The translations under genes were made by a program, and so were the position numbers. A stretch of DNA of 64,000 nt from the NCBI RefSeq assembly GCF_020085105.1, contig NC_058052.1:29326733-29390732 (forward strand). Reading direction: 5' to 3'. This stretch comes from Siniperca chuatsi. Lineage: Eukaryota > Chordata > Actinopteri > Centrarchiformes > Sinipercidae. Under the pieces are notes generated by a model. That model saw only the letters and a program-made list of their open reading frames with translations, had not been told where the DNA came from and ran no database searches. Of the stretch, positions 27,066 to 39,559 are shown piece after piece. The first letter of the stretch is position 1. Each line of letters begins with the position of its first letter.

Positions 27066-28094
27066 CAGAGGTGGGCAATTAATTTTTACAAGGGGCCACA
27101 TGAGAAACCTGAATTGTGTCAGAGGGCCAAACATCAGTCCTAACATGTCCAAACATGCATTCACCTCTGTGAACAAGTCATTACCAGCGGTTGTCCCTTT
27201 CATCGACTGCATGGCTGCCAACTCTGACAACATTTGAAAGTCTGCAGTTTTCCCACGTGAGAAGACGAGTAGCTGGGCGGTGTCACGTACATCGCAGCTC
27301 TCGTCCAGAGACAAACAGTCAAAGTCGGCCGCTCTGTTCTTCAGCTGAAGCTCCAAGTTTCCAGCGACGTCCTCAGCCCGCCTCGTGACAGCGCGCCGGG
27401 AGAGTGACGCGTTCTCAAACGCGCCCTTTTCCTCCGGCAGCGCAGCGCAACAGAGTCCAATAAGCACTGCTTAATAAACTCTCCGTCAGAAAACGCCGTA
27501 CTTTTTCTGGCCATTTTGTGAGAAAGGACATAACTTGTCCTGACGGCTGCATCTGTGGCGGTGTGAAGTTTCGTAAGAAGTCCTTGTTGGGTGTGAAGTT
27601 TTGCTAGCAACGCATCAGACTCCCGAGCGCTCTTCATCAGACAGATTTCTGTATTTATCCTCGTGCTCGGTCGTGTAGTGGCGATTCAAATTATAATCCT
27701 TTAACACGGCGACCTGTGTACCACAGATTAAGCACACGGCTTTACCTTTAATTTCTGTAAAGAAATACCTGGCGGTCCATGTCTTGTCGAAAACACGGCA
27801 TTCGTTATCAACTTTTCTTTTCTTAGCGTGAGCCGACATCTTGAGGGTAACCTGGCCAGCGTCGCTGTTCACCTCACAGCTCACGCTCGCTCCGAGATAC
27901 TGAAATAAGTCCACACCGCAGACATGTTGGCTCTTATCCAGATCACCGTGTGCTGGCTGCGCTTTTTAATTGCGTCATTACGATTGTGTTTCGGTGCATA
28001 TAATCCCTATAATCTATGATTGGCCTCACGCGGGCCGGACAGGGACGTGAAAAGGGCCGGATGTGGCCCGCGGGCCGTAGTTTGCCCAGGTCTG
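27066..28094 (-). mobile_element. Internally deleted hAT (Charlie-like) transposon with perfect 8-bp target duplication
   Basis: The termini are CAGAGGTGGGCAA and, inverted, CAGACCTGGGCAA. The target duplication CTCTAGGG lies at 27058-27065 and 28095-28102. The minus strand carries transposase pieces in different frames. A BED-finger region (about 27840-27650) has KRKVDNECRVF, AVCLICGTQV and HYTTEHEDKY. A segment LSHKMARKSTAFSDGEFIK follows (about 27530-27470), then VTRRAEDVAGNLELQLKN, AAMQSMKGTTAGNDLF and EVNACLD (about 27380-27130). These match hAT transposases related to GTF2IRD2/ZBED5-type domesticated genes. Frameshifts break the frame, and the C-terminal dimerisation half is missing, so the copy is non-autonomous. 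Confidence 0.93.
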
Positions 28095-28102
28095 CTCTAG
28101 GG

Positions 28103-28383
28103 CTAACCCTACCCCTGGGGGCAATTAGGGCAATGTTTGACCACCAGGGGGAGCCAAGAGCCACGTCACAGAATCGGTAGGTTTTTGAAAACGGCGCCCT
28201 GGCGATCACAGCTTCAACACCACTTTAACGGTCTTCCTAGCTGAACATGTGTAACTGTGGTAAAACCTGGTCTCCTTGTCAATAGGGATTTATAAGGACT
28301 TGATTTTTAAAAGGCACTCAGCTTTTAATGAGCTGCTCTATAACATATTTCTTATATTGAGTCTTTGTTGACTTATTTGGTCC
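28103..28383. other. Short unassigned stretch after the hAT element
   Basis: No open frame or repeat of note is seen beyond a CCAGGGGGAGCCAAGAG-type motif near 28143. Confidence 0.4.
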
Positions 28384-29045
28384 TCTTCTATGCCCCAGGA
28401 CATATGTCCCAGGATTCCTGGGTAAGAAGTCTCTGTATAAGCCCCTGGGTCTTCCAAAGCCAGCTTGGGAAGACCTCCAGGAACCACCACCCCCCCTCCA
28501 GCTGAGTACCATGCCCCAGGATGGGCTCTCATTCCTGAAGAAGCAGACTCCATGCGCCTGGCTGGGCCTTGTAAATACAGATCCACAAGACCCAGGAGGA
28601 GGCCTGGTTCTCCATGCTTCAAGACTGGCTCACATTCCTGGGTATACCTCCAGGAGTGAGGCCCCTTAACCCCCACTAATCCAGGTACCTTGATCTCTGG
28701 CTGGTCCTGCAGACCCACAAAACCGCACCGGCAGAACTTTCATGCCCCTGGTACACCGTTTAATACTTGCGATTATGGTTTCTGCTTCTCAGCCCCCTCC
28801 AGCTGGCTGACATGCCCCCAGGACAGACACTTCGTCCTTGGGAGACTTCCAGGAGCCAGGACCCCCTCCAGCTGGAGCTCCATGCCCCAGGACAGGCACT
28901 CATTCCTGGGGAAGAAGTCTATCTATAGGCCCCTGGGTCTTCCAAAGCCAGCTTTACAAGGCAGGGTACCCCGCCCCAGGGCAGGCACTTACTCCAGGTG
29001 AGACCTCTTGGAACCAGGACCCCCACCAGCTGGAGCTCCATGTGT
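28384..29045. repeat. Degenerate long-unit tandem repeat
   Basis: Several diverged copies of a unit of very roughly 100-200 bp recur, containing CCCCAGGA, CTCATTCCTGGG, GTCTTCCAAAGCCAGCTT and CCCTCCAGCTG. Copies of GGGTCTTCCAAAGCCAGC occur at about 28447 and 28935. The open stretches here arise from the repeat and show no known domain. Confidence 0.7.
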
Positions 29046-30242
29046 GGTACGTAATGTCAATTTCTGTGAAGGCTTCACATCCGACGACACTGACATTTGT
29101 CTATGGAATTACATTTTTACTAGTTTTCCGTACAGTATTACAAGGTTTCCATTACAGTCTCAAACCCGCAACCCCTGACCCTCCTGATCTGCGAGCTGAA
29201 GGCAAAATGATCATTTAAACACAAACACAAACATTTAAGTGGAAATACAACGTTAGATTTTTATTAGCAAGCACTTGAAGTCAACGGGTTTTAAAAAAAA
29301 GAAGAAGAAAAACAACCAATCACAGAGCAACTCTGTTTGTGTGTGTGTGTGTGTGTGTGTTTTCTCTTTTGATGGAGCCAGGCTAACAGTTTCCCCCTGC
29401 TTCCAGTGTTTGTGCTAAGCTAGGCTTAACACATCCTGGACCTGGGCCTCTGTACTGGACACACAGAGATGAAACTGATATCCATCAGAACACAAGCGGT
29501 CGGCTGGTAGAAATAATATATATATTAACGTGGAAATCCACGGGAACTGATTTCTACACTAAATCAACAAATGAATAAACTGAAAGGAGAAAACTAATAT
29601 TTGGAGAAGCGTTCAGTCAAATTAGATTCATGGAACAATAAGACTTCAGATAGCTCACATCTGACCGTCAGAATAAAAGTGTTGAGAGTGTAAAGAAAAT
29701 ACCCACTGAATGAAAGCACTGATTAATAATCTGAAAATATTATACTGAAACACATGACCTCTTGTCCTTGATCAGCCAATCAGAGCACAGCATAAGATGC
29801 TGTAAGAGTCCTGTTTCACTATAAATGTGTAACGTCTATGTGTAAACTTGTGTTTTATTAATCAAAGGTTAACTGTACAGTGGCCAACATGCTGTGGCTG
29901 TTTTCCATCTGTTAAGTACAACAAATGTGATATTAAAATATTATAACTGCAATGTAATACAAATTATTATTTCTTTTTTTTTTTTACTGAATAATAGGTT
30001 ATTGCTTTTATTCTGAAAGCCAGATGCATGAAAGCCTATTTCAAAACTTCCTGTGGCCCCCCTCAGACGACTGCAAGACCCCCAACTCCTACTTGTTTTT
30101 GTCACTCCTGTTATTATTCTTTGTCTTAGTTCTGTTTGGGGGATAATCCTGTTGTAGAACTACAGTTCCCATTAAGCTTTGGGGATGCTATGGACTCAGT
30201 GACTCAGCTGTGGGCTCCACTTTGAGCTGTTGTTTCAGCCTG
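29046..30242. other. Intergenic DNA, unassigned
   Basis: A short (GT)n tract lies at 29337-29361 and a T run near 29977. I see nothing else I can name. Confidence 0.5.
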
Positions 30243-30425
30243 TATGTGTTCACATGCAGTCAGACTGTCCCGTCAGAGCAGCCGAACCAGCAGTCAGCAG
30301 CTCCTGTCTGCAGTGGACCCGTGGACGGACAGACAGCTGTCTCTGGATCACTGTGAGACTGAAGGAAACTTAGAAACAGCAGGATTCTCAGGCAGCTTCT
30401 GCAGCCGCTTTCTGCTCTGGCGTCT
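30243..30425 (+). repeat. Dispersed repeat family, copy A
   Basis: About 180 bp beginning TGTGTTCACATGCAGTCAG and ending CTTTCTGCTCTGGCGTCT. It is nearly identical to copy B at 61983-62164 and shares its first 120-140 bp, inverted, with copies C (37923-38065) and D (56127-56249). No coding capacity, poly(A) tail or tRNA promoter is visible, so the class is unknown. Confidence 0.85.
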
Positions 30426-31607
30426 AAGTGGATTCATTGGTCAAATCAGCAGCCAAACTACAATAACTAGCTTACACCTGCCGTAAAGCGATCAAAGATT
30501 TCGACGCAAATATGTATATTTCAACCATACGACCTCTAGTGGGCTCCATAATCTGACAGGATTTACCAAAATGTCAGAATGTTCCTTTAAGTGTGAGTGT
30601 GATGAAAGGAAAGCTCCACTGATCTCTGGTTTGGTGGAATTTCCCTTTACCACAGGTGTTGACACATTCAGTAAGTGTACAGGTGTGGGTGACATCACAG
30701 CCCAGCAGGTGTGTCAGCAGAGTGAAGCCATATAACAACACGGCTGAGGATGGTTGCAGCCCTTTAGCCCAGTGTTTATGTGTTAAGCTGCCAAGAATGA
30801 AATAAAGACAGAGCTCTCGTTTCCCAAACAGACCTCAGCGCAGATTTATGAAATACTTTAATTTTCCTGTTTTCAAACTGTGACTGTGGTTCAAAACCAC
30901 GAGGGTCCACGTTCAGAGTCTCTCAGTGTCCAGACCAACCAGTCACACTCAGCAGCACTCCAGTCTTCATTTCGTAAATTTATTTTTAGTCTTTTGACGA
31001 AAATGTAAAAGAGTTTTTCTCAAAATTTTTCTCACTAAAGATATTTCAGTCAGTGACTTTTTTTTAATTTTATGTCTTCTAAGCATTGTGAGCATTTACA
31101 GCTGTCGCCATCTTTGTTGCGTCCTTACTTACTAACAAACAAGAAGCTCCTTATTAACGGTCACGCGGCTTCATCGACTTCTCAGCGAGAGATATTATTG
31201 GCTGGTGGACGAAACTGTTTGACCAGTCAGGAGCTGCGGTGGGAGACTCTGCAGGTTGTTGAATGAGATTTCACATGTAAAACGTTTCGTCGTAGTTCTC
31301 GTTTTCCTCATAGTTTTGACGAAATTAACACTGCAGCACTCATTTATGTTGACACTGTAAGAGTAAGCTAATCACGTCACAGTCCCGGGTATGAATACTC
31401 TTTTAGTCCTGACCGAAATGTGTGCGTATGATCGAAAAAAGACGTTAGTTAGCGATCAGCTTGTCATTAATGAGCGTGTTTCCATCCGCCTGTTTTTATG
31501 TGCATTTGCGCATAAAGAGACCTGAGTTCCTGCAGGTTTAATCTGGACGGACGTCAGAGACGATGATCTCCTCAGGAAGTGTGAGTCGCACCGAACGATT
31601 CGACGTG
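30426..31607. other. Intergenic DNA, unassigned
   Basis: No gene is recognised. At 31545-31570 the motif GGACGGACGTCAGAGACGAT also occurs just after dispersed-repeat copy B (62188), so it may belong to the same family, separated here by about 1.1 kb. Confidence 0.5.
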
Positions 31608-32896
31608 AGTTTCAGGTCTGAGAGTTTCAGGTCTGAGAGTTTCAGGTCTGAGAGTTCAGGTCTGAGAGTTTCAGGTCTGAGAGTTCAGGTCTGAGAGTTT
31701 CAGGTCTGAGAGTTCAGGTCTGAGAGTTCAGGTCTGAGTGTTCAGGTCTGAGAGTTTCAGGTCTGAGAGTTCAGGTCTGAGAGTTTCAGGTCTGAGAGTT
31801 CAGGTCTGAGAGTTTCAGGTCTGAGAGTTCAGGTCTGAGAGTTTCAGGTCTGAGAGTTCAGGTCTGAGAGTTTCAGGTCTGAGAGTTCAGGTCTGAGAGT
31901 TCAGGTCTGAGTGTTCAGGTCTGAGAGTTCAGGTCTGAGAGTTCAGGTCTGAGAGTTCAAGTCTGAGAGTTCAGGTCTGAGAGTTCAGGTCTGTGAGTTT
32001 CAGGTCTGAGAGTTCAGGTCTGAGAGTTCAGGTCTGAGAGTTCAGGTCTGAGTGTTCAGGTCTGAGAGTTCAGGTCTGAGAGTTCAGGTCTGTGAGTTCA
32101 GGTCTGAGTGTTCATGTCTGAGAGTTCAGGTCTGAGTGTTCAGGTCTGAGAGTTCAGGTCTGAGAGTTCAGGTCTGAGTGTTCAGGTCTGTGAGTTTCAG
32201 GTCTGAGAGTTCAGGTCTGAGAGTTCAGGTCTGAGAGTTCAGGTCTGAGTGTTCAGGTCTGAGAGTTCAGGTCTGTGAGTTCAGGTCTGAGTGTTCATGT
32301 CTGAGAGTTCAGGTCTGAGAGTTCAGGTCTGAGTGTTCAGGTCTGAGAGTTCAGGTCTGAGAGTTCAGGTCTGAGTGTTCAGGTCTGAGAGTTCAGGTCT
32401 GAGTGTTCAGGTCTGAGTGTTCAGGTCTGAGAGTTCAGGTCTGAGTGTTCAGGTCTGAGAGTTCAGGTCTGAGAGTTCAGGTCTGAGTGTTCAGGTCTGA
32501 GAGTTCAGGTCTGAGAGTTCAGGTCTGAGAGTTCAGGTCTGAGTGTTCAGGTCTGAGAGTTCAGGTCTGAGAGTTTCATGTCTGAGAGTTCAGGTCTGAG
32601 AGTTCAGGTCTGAGAGTTTCATGTCTGAGAGTTCAGGTCTGTGAGTTCAGGTCTGAGTGTTCATGTCTGAGAGTTTCAGGTCTGAGAGTTCAGGTCTGTG
32701 AGTTCAGGTCTGAGTGTTCATGTCTGAGAGTTCAGGTCTGAGTGTTCAGGTCTGAGAGTTCAGGTCTGAGAGTTCAGGTCTGAGTGTTCAGGTCTGTGAG
32801 TTCATGTCTGTGAGTTTCAGGTCTGAGAGTTCAGGTTTGTGAGTTCATGTCTGAGAGTTCAGGTCTGAGAGTTCAGGTCTGTGAGTTCAGGTCTGA
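31608..32896. repeat. 14-15-bp minisatellite, about 1.3 kb
   Basis: Tandem copies of GTTCAGGTCTGAGA with common variants: an extra T (GTTTCAGG), GAGTGTTC, TGTGAGTTC and CATGTCTG. The longer TTTCAGG form dominates the left third (31608-31870) and the shorter form most of the rest. No coding significance is apparent. Confidence 0.95.
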
Positions 32897-35143
32897 GAAC
32901 TCTCTGAGTACTCTTCCTCCCTTCAGCTCTCTGGAGAACGGAGATCTATTGGTTGGTCTGAAGGCAGAGAGAACCTGATTGGCTTGGATATTTTCGTCTG
33001 TTGCCTAACAGCAGAGTGAAGGTTAGCTTAGCATCAGGCCGATTTTGGGAAACGTGACCGGGGTCGGTGAGAGACGGGAGTTTAAACCGACGTCCTGTCA
33101 GAGCTCTGCCCTGTAAACATTAAGCCTCGGTCAGACCAGGATCAAACATCCCCCGATCACCTGACATCCTGTGGAGTTAGCGTTTGTTTTGATCACCCTG
33201 TAGTCCCAGGCGGGTGGGGTAGTTGGTTGCAGAGACATACTGCGGTGGATTTATTAAAGAGCTATTTGATCAGGGTCTGATGATCATGGTGGTGATTGTG
33301 ATCAGTAATATCTGCAAATGCTTTTCTGTTTGGTTTCACAGCCCTGATGGATTCACACAACAGAAAATGATGAAAATGGTTTCAGAGACTGAAGGAGACG
33401 GATTATCTCTCTGCAGGTGGATTTACACGGAGATGAACTGAAGCTAACGTCTGTCCTGAAGGAAGGAAATCAGTCTAGAAACTGACGGATGATCGGGAAC
33501 ATGCAGGAAGTAAAAGTAAACAGGTATTTGTAGTGACTTTATGGTTCTTTTAAAACCAACAGGGGGAGTGATTTGCAGGTATTTTCTGGTCTGACTGTGA
33601 CGCACATTGTTTGATCAGCTGTGTCTTTGTGTTAAAAACCTGCACAGAAACACGGAAAGTGGAGCAGAAAAAAACAAATCCACAGAGAGAAAGAAACAGA
33701 GTTCAGCAGTTTCTCTTTTCTCAGAGACGGAAAAGTCTCGACAGCTCGTCACAAACGATCTTCGTGTCCTGATACACCAACAGGAACCAGTCGGTCCGGT
33801 ATCAGTGATCCGGTGATCCGGTGATCCGGTACGGCCGATCACTTTATCTCTTTGTGTTAAAGTTCATTTCCAGTGTGAATTCGTTTTTATGTCATCAGCC
33901 ATATTGTCTTTCTGCCGTTGAATTCATGGGACTAAAGTTAAAGTCGGACTTGACCCTCTTTTAATTTATAACTTAAGGGAGACGCTGAAGCATGTGACTG
34001 TGAGGAAGAGGAGTTTGGGAACAGGTGCAGGACTCTGGATCTGAATATATGTGTGTTTATGCTGAAACACTGTGTAAGTCGCTCTTTAAGTTAACGCTTC
34101 TGTGTCCACTGAAAAATACGCTGACGGGACGGATACATCCGTCGCTGCTGATTGGTTAGAGCCTGCTGTCCGACTGTAAAGAGGACAGAAGCAACACGAA
34201 CACAGACAATATTAACTTTTGGGTTTTTAAGAGCTGCAGAAATACAAACTCATATTGAAACACCAGTAATGTGTTTGTTAGTTAAAACACTTTCTGCTCC
34301 TGAAGGATCAAAGTAGCAGCAATGATTTTTAATTTAAAGTTTACATAATAACTGTTCGTGCAACTTAGTCTGCATCGTTTGGTACATTTTTATTGATATA
34401 TGATTGTTTTGACATGTATATAAGTTTTTAACTTCTCATGAATATCATTTAAACAAAAAGAAATCAATGTTAAACAGATTTTTTGTTGTATATTTCTATT
34501 GAATTGTTTTGAAAGTTCTTGCTTTGCAACTCGTTTCTGAAGCCGTCTCGATCATCGTCTAAATTTTCAAGAAACAATCGAGAAGAAAATCACACAGTTC
34601 ACCTAAAAAATGACCCGTCTCTCAAACTAATGTCACAAAACTTAAGAGACGATTACTCTGGATAGAGGAGATTATTTCAAGGCGTTTTTACAGTTGCACC
34701 TTTTTGTCTGGTACGAGGTCAAATTTTGATAAACGACATAAAAAGTTGTGAAATAGTTTGCCGGATTAACGTCAAATTCATGTAAAAATCAAAATGAAAG
34801 ATAAATCACACTGGAACTGTCCTTTAAAACAAACTGTGATCCCACCAGAGACAGAAGAGCAAACTGATGGCGCTTCCCACAGCTCCTCACAGAGATCCTG
34901 GGATCTGATTGGTTTAAAGGTTTCAGGTTCCCGTCACCTGACAAACGGTCGACCCGTCCAGGTTGATTCAGACGAGTGAACGGACGCCGCCGGCGTCTGC
35001 AAACAGGAAGTCTTCCTCCAGCTCATCGCCGCAGGCCGACCTGATGAGGAAACGCCCACCTGAGAGCCGGACTCCAGGTGAAGATGAACATCCCAAACAA
35101 ACTCCCGGTGTCTGATGGGTAATTTCCCTCCCTGACGACGGGG
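32897..35143. other. Region 3' of SYNDIG1: unassigned DNA and likely 3' UTR
   Basis: No separate gene is recognised. The right part is presumably the SYNDIG1 3' UTR; an AATAAA on the minus strand at 34389-34394 is one candidate end, about 750 bases after the stop. A GATCCGGT triplicate lies at 33804-33830. Confidence 0.45.
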
Positions 35144-38100
35144 CTACCAGTGGTGGTTCTTGGAGAGGTAGGCGATGAGGGCCACGGCCACGCCGACATA
35201 GATACCTGTCCCAATGGTGATTGACAGCACGGCCAGGAAGAGAGCCCGCCTCGAACTGGAGCTCGCCAGGTGGAAGTCTCCTTTAGACACCGCCTTATTG
35301 GTCTGAGAGGAGGAAGGAGAGGGGGAGGAAAAGGTGGAGGTGGAAAAGGAAAGAAAGAAAGGAGGAGGAAGTTAGCTGCCACTGCACAGTAGAAACCAGA
35401 CTGCGATGCTAGCAGCTAGCAGCTCTGTGAGGCTGGACTGATGCTGCAGGAAGACCTCCCTTTACTCCAAGATGGCTACTCCTGCTGAGCAGTTCATTAA
35501 CTAGTGAAACCAGATACAAACAAACTGTTTCGCTCCCTTTAAATTCACTTATTTGCTTAAGTTGGTGTTTATATTAGATTTTATTTAGACGTAACTGAAG
35601 TGGCTTTGCAGCTATTTCGCTGACGGTTTGTTGAGTGATATCATCGCTGTCAGACATTCCCAACATCTCCGACTTGGAATTACAACTAAGACGCTGACGT
35701 GAAAGTTTTTATCCACTCTGCTGCTCGGAATTATGATCCAAACCACAGACTGTGTATAAAGATGGCCGCCGCGTCTCCACTTCCTGCCGCTGTACTAAAT
35801 GAAGCCAAAATATCCCGAATACGGGAACTGCCATCTTGGCTGGTGACGCCATTTGGAGCTGGAGTCTGCGCAGTAGTGATTGGAGCCGCGGAATCGAGGT
35901 CCCGCCCACACACCCGACCGACCCAATCGCGAGCAGAGCTCAGCTGTCAATCAGGACGTGAAGCCCCGTTTTTATAGCATCAATAACTAATTAAAACCAA
36001 ACTTAAATCAGCGTGAAGAGAACGACCTAAACTGACAGAAACCATCTTTGGGAAAAGTTTATTTGACGTACTTTGAGTTTTTAGTTTGGCTCGTGTCCCA
36101 TCCGCTAACATGGAGGGGGCGGGGCTTCTGACCTGTACAGCAGCCCGCCAGCAGGGGGCGATCCAGATGTTCTGGCTTCACTGTTGGGGAGCTGACGTGT
36201 CGTCCAGCTTTATAAACAGTCTGTGGTCTAAACGATATGACACAAACGCAACATTTGGTACAGTGGTGCTTTGAGCTAAATGCTAACATTGGGATGCTAC
36301 TATGCTAACAATGACAATGTTAACATGCCGATGTTTAGCAGGTATAATGTTTACTATGTTCACCATCGTAGTTTAGCGTGTTAGCACTGAGCCTCTGATT
36401 CTGTCGGCGCTCCTCCTGCTGTCTTGTTTTTCCCCCTGCAGGTTGAGATGGGCGGAGCCTGATGTCCAGGTCTAGGTTATTTAGGCTGGCTCGTCATTCT
36501 GTCTCTCTCTCTCACAACACATGCATAACCACCACTGACGTACAGACTGCAGATTGATTTATTATTTATGATTAAGCTATTTTTTAATTCAGAAAAGTCT
36601 GTAAGTGGACGTTTGAGTTGTGGTTATTTTGTCACACAGCAAGTGTAGACAGGTGTGATGAAGTGTGATCATCAGTGTCAACTGCAAACTGTCCTCTGTG
36701 TTACTGATCATTATCTTCTTTGTGTGTCTGTTGCCATGACGACTGCAGCTGGATGAAACTCCACAGTGATTTAGGAGGGTTAGGGTGTCACAGCCCGGCT
36801 CAAGGACTGCGACAAGGACAGTAATGTACTGAACAGTAAAGAACTAAACGCAAAACGCCATGCTGACGCCATGCCTGCCGTGGAGGAGAAGATCTCCCCA
36901 GCGGAGTCCCAGAGTGACTGCAGGATGAGGGAGGTATTTAAGGGCAGAGCGCACCTGGCCCAGGTGTAGCTCATGCTGCTGATGACCCTCCAACCAGCTC
37001 CTGCAAAACAGGAAACCACAAAAAACCACGAGGAAACAGAGACACTTTGCGCCCAGGTGGCGTCTCAAGGGTCTGAAGAAGCAGCAGATTCCTCCACTGA
37101 AGCAGCTTCTCTCTGCTTTCTGAAGGTCGATGATCAAACCAACAACTCGCTGCTCTGATAACAAAACGACTCAGAGGACCAGACACGATAACATCAGCCT
37201 GAAACCAGAAGGCCTTGTTCTGCGTACGTGGATAAACGAGTTATCCAGATTCTAATGTTGTTATGGTTCTTTGAAACTGGAACTGCAGCAGCAACACGTC
37301 CTTCAGCCCAAACCTGCAGAAGTGCAGCTTAGTGACAGTTAGGTGGATCATGACCAACACGTTTTACATCCTCTTAAATTAAGTCGTTTTCTGATACAAA
37401 TGGCTGCTTTATTTATTATTATAATTAATTTAGGTTAACAGACAGAAACACAACAGAAGAAGAAACAAGATTATAAAGCAGAGGAAGAACATCAGATAGG
37501 ACACATCCGTCTCTCTGCTCTTTAATCAGTTTTTAATAAAGCTGATCTGATCAGGAAGCAAAACAACCTCAGGGTGCTGCGAGGACCTGACGTACAATAA
37601 ATATCTGTTAGTCATCTGTTTCTCTGCTGCTGGACAGAAACGCTGATCTCTTCTTAATACAACACTCGCATGCCAGCTTCAGTGTAGTTTGAAAGTTATT
37701 GGTTACTGTAATCATTCCTCATCTCCATACTGGAATTCACCAAGTTCATATCTTCCAAAGTTACAGACACAATTTGCATCAAAAATCACACTCCTCCTTC
37801 TCTGAGCCATTAACTCGGTAAAATCTGAACACACAGACATGAAACGCATCGTTATCTCTGATGTCCATCACAAATAAACGGCCATACATCCGGTTAGAAA
37901 TAAAAACAAAAACTACACTCCTGCAGAACCTGCTGTTTCTAAGTTTCCTTCAGTCTCACAGTGATCCAGAGACAGCTGTCTGTCCGTCCACGGGTCCACT
38001 GCAGACAGGAGCTGCTGACTGCTGGTTCGGCTGCTCTGATGGGACAGTCTGACTGCATGGAAACAAATATAGGCTAATAAAAAACAGGGCTCCAGTTGTA

Positions 38101-39512
38101 GCCCACAGCTAACTCATTAGCTCTTCTCATTTCTCTATTTTGTGTCTCCTCATCTCCTCGCTCAGGGAACAGGGAACACAAGGGAAGAGGACCCAACGCA
38201 GACTAGGAGCCAGAGCAGGTGCAGATCAATAATTTATTAAAGAAAAGGGTAGTCAGGCAGGCAGTGGTCGAAAACAGGAAGGCAGTCCAACAAAGGCAAA
38301 AAGGGGGGTAAGCAATAATCCAAAATACTCAAAAGCGAGGTCCAAGAGAAACAGAAAATCCAACACACTGGGAAACAAAGACTGGGACGCTTGGCAAATA
38401 GGCAATGACGAACTGACACAGAACAAAGGAAGCAAACAGACTTAAATACACTCAGGTGAGGGGAGACAACGAGACACAGGTGAAATTAATCAGGGCAGAG
38501 CAAACAATCAAAACTACCGAGAAAAGCAAACAAAGACAGAAAGTAGAACTACCAGACACGAGCATTTCAAAATAAAACAGGAAATAATTACACTACAAGC
38601 CTCAAACCACAGCATAGTGAACCCTACTGTATACTGTATATTGTCTTTTATAATATAGCATGGTGCTGTAATTGCATAGGTGGGTAATGAAAATACAATA
38701 TATAATACGTATCTTTTCAAGTTATTGCTTACTTCTTTGCTGCCATAAATTAAGCTAAACTTTTTAAAAGTAAATTTTTACTTTAGCGTATCTCAAAGTT
38801 TACTTAAACTTTAAAAACCACCAACAAACTTGCACCAAACACCTTTTTAAAAAATGTCATCAACTCAAAGCAAAGATTTAAGTAGTAGTGCGTAACACCA
38901 GCGAGCAGCCAGTTTTCTACTTTAAACAACTTTTGGTAAGATTGTTGCATTCAGAGTTTGTGATAAAATCAGCAACAGAGATGGTTGTTAATGTCCAGTG
39001 ATAATTGAAAACTACATTGTAATACTACAGTGGCTGTTGGATTTACATAGGAAAAAAAGCAGAAAATCCAATGAGATCAGACGCTCTTTTGTGATTGGCG
39101 GGTGGTGTGTTCAAAGTTGCTGGTTAACATGAACGCTGAGTTGAAGCAGGAGAACTGACGTTCCTCTGTGTGCTGACAGTAAATAACTCTCAGATGATCT
39201 TTCTAACAGAGCTCGCTCAGTGTGAGTCTCTTAATGAACTGAATTAACTGTGTAAACATGATTAACAAGCTTGTTGGCAGGAAATGGAGCGCTGTAATCA
39301 CCGCTTTACTTTAATTAAGATTTATTTAACTTTTAGACCATTCAGACGTCACACTGCTGATATCAGCCAACCAGAGCCAGTGGGGGGCGGGGCCTCCTGT
39401 GACTGGTCCACACAAGGACAATGAGGCACTCCCACACTTCCTGATGAATAAAGAACAACGTCCTTGTAGGTCTGAGCGGAGTGTGTGTTGCCAGAGAGTT
39501 ACGTAAAGAGCT

Positions 39513-39559
<47 letters not shown>

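Noticed and set aside
28338..29218. Proline-rich frames on both strands
   Set aside because: They arise from the degenerate long-unit repeat, with no family resemblance.
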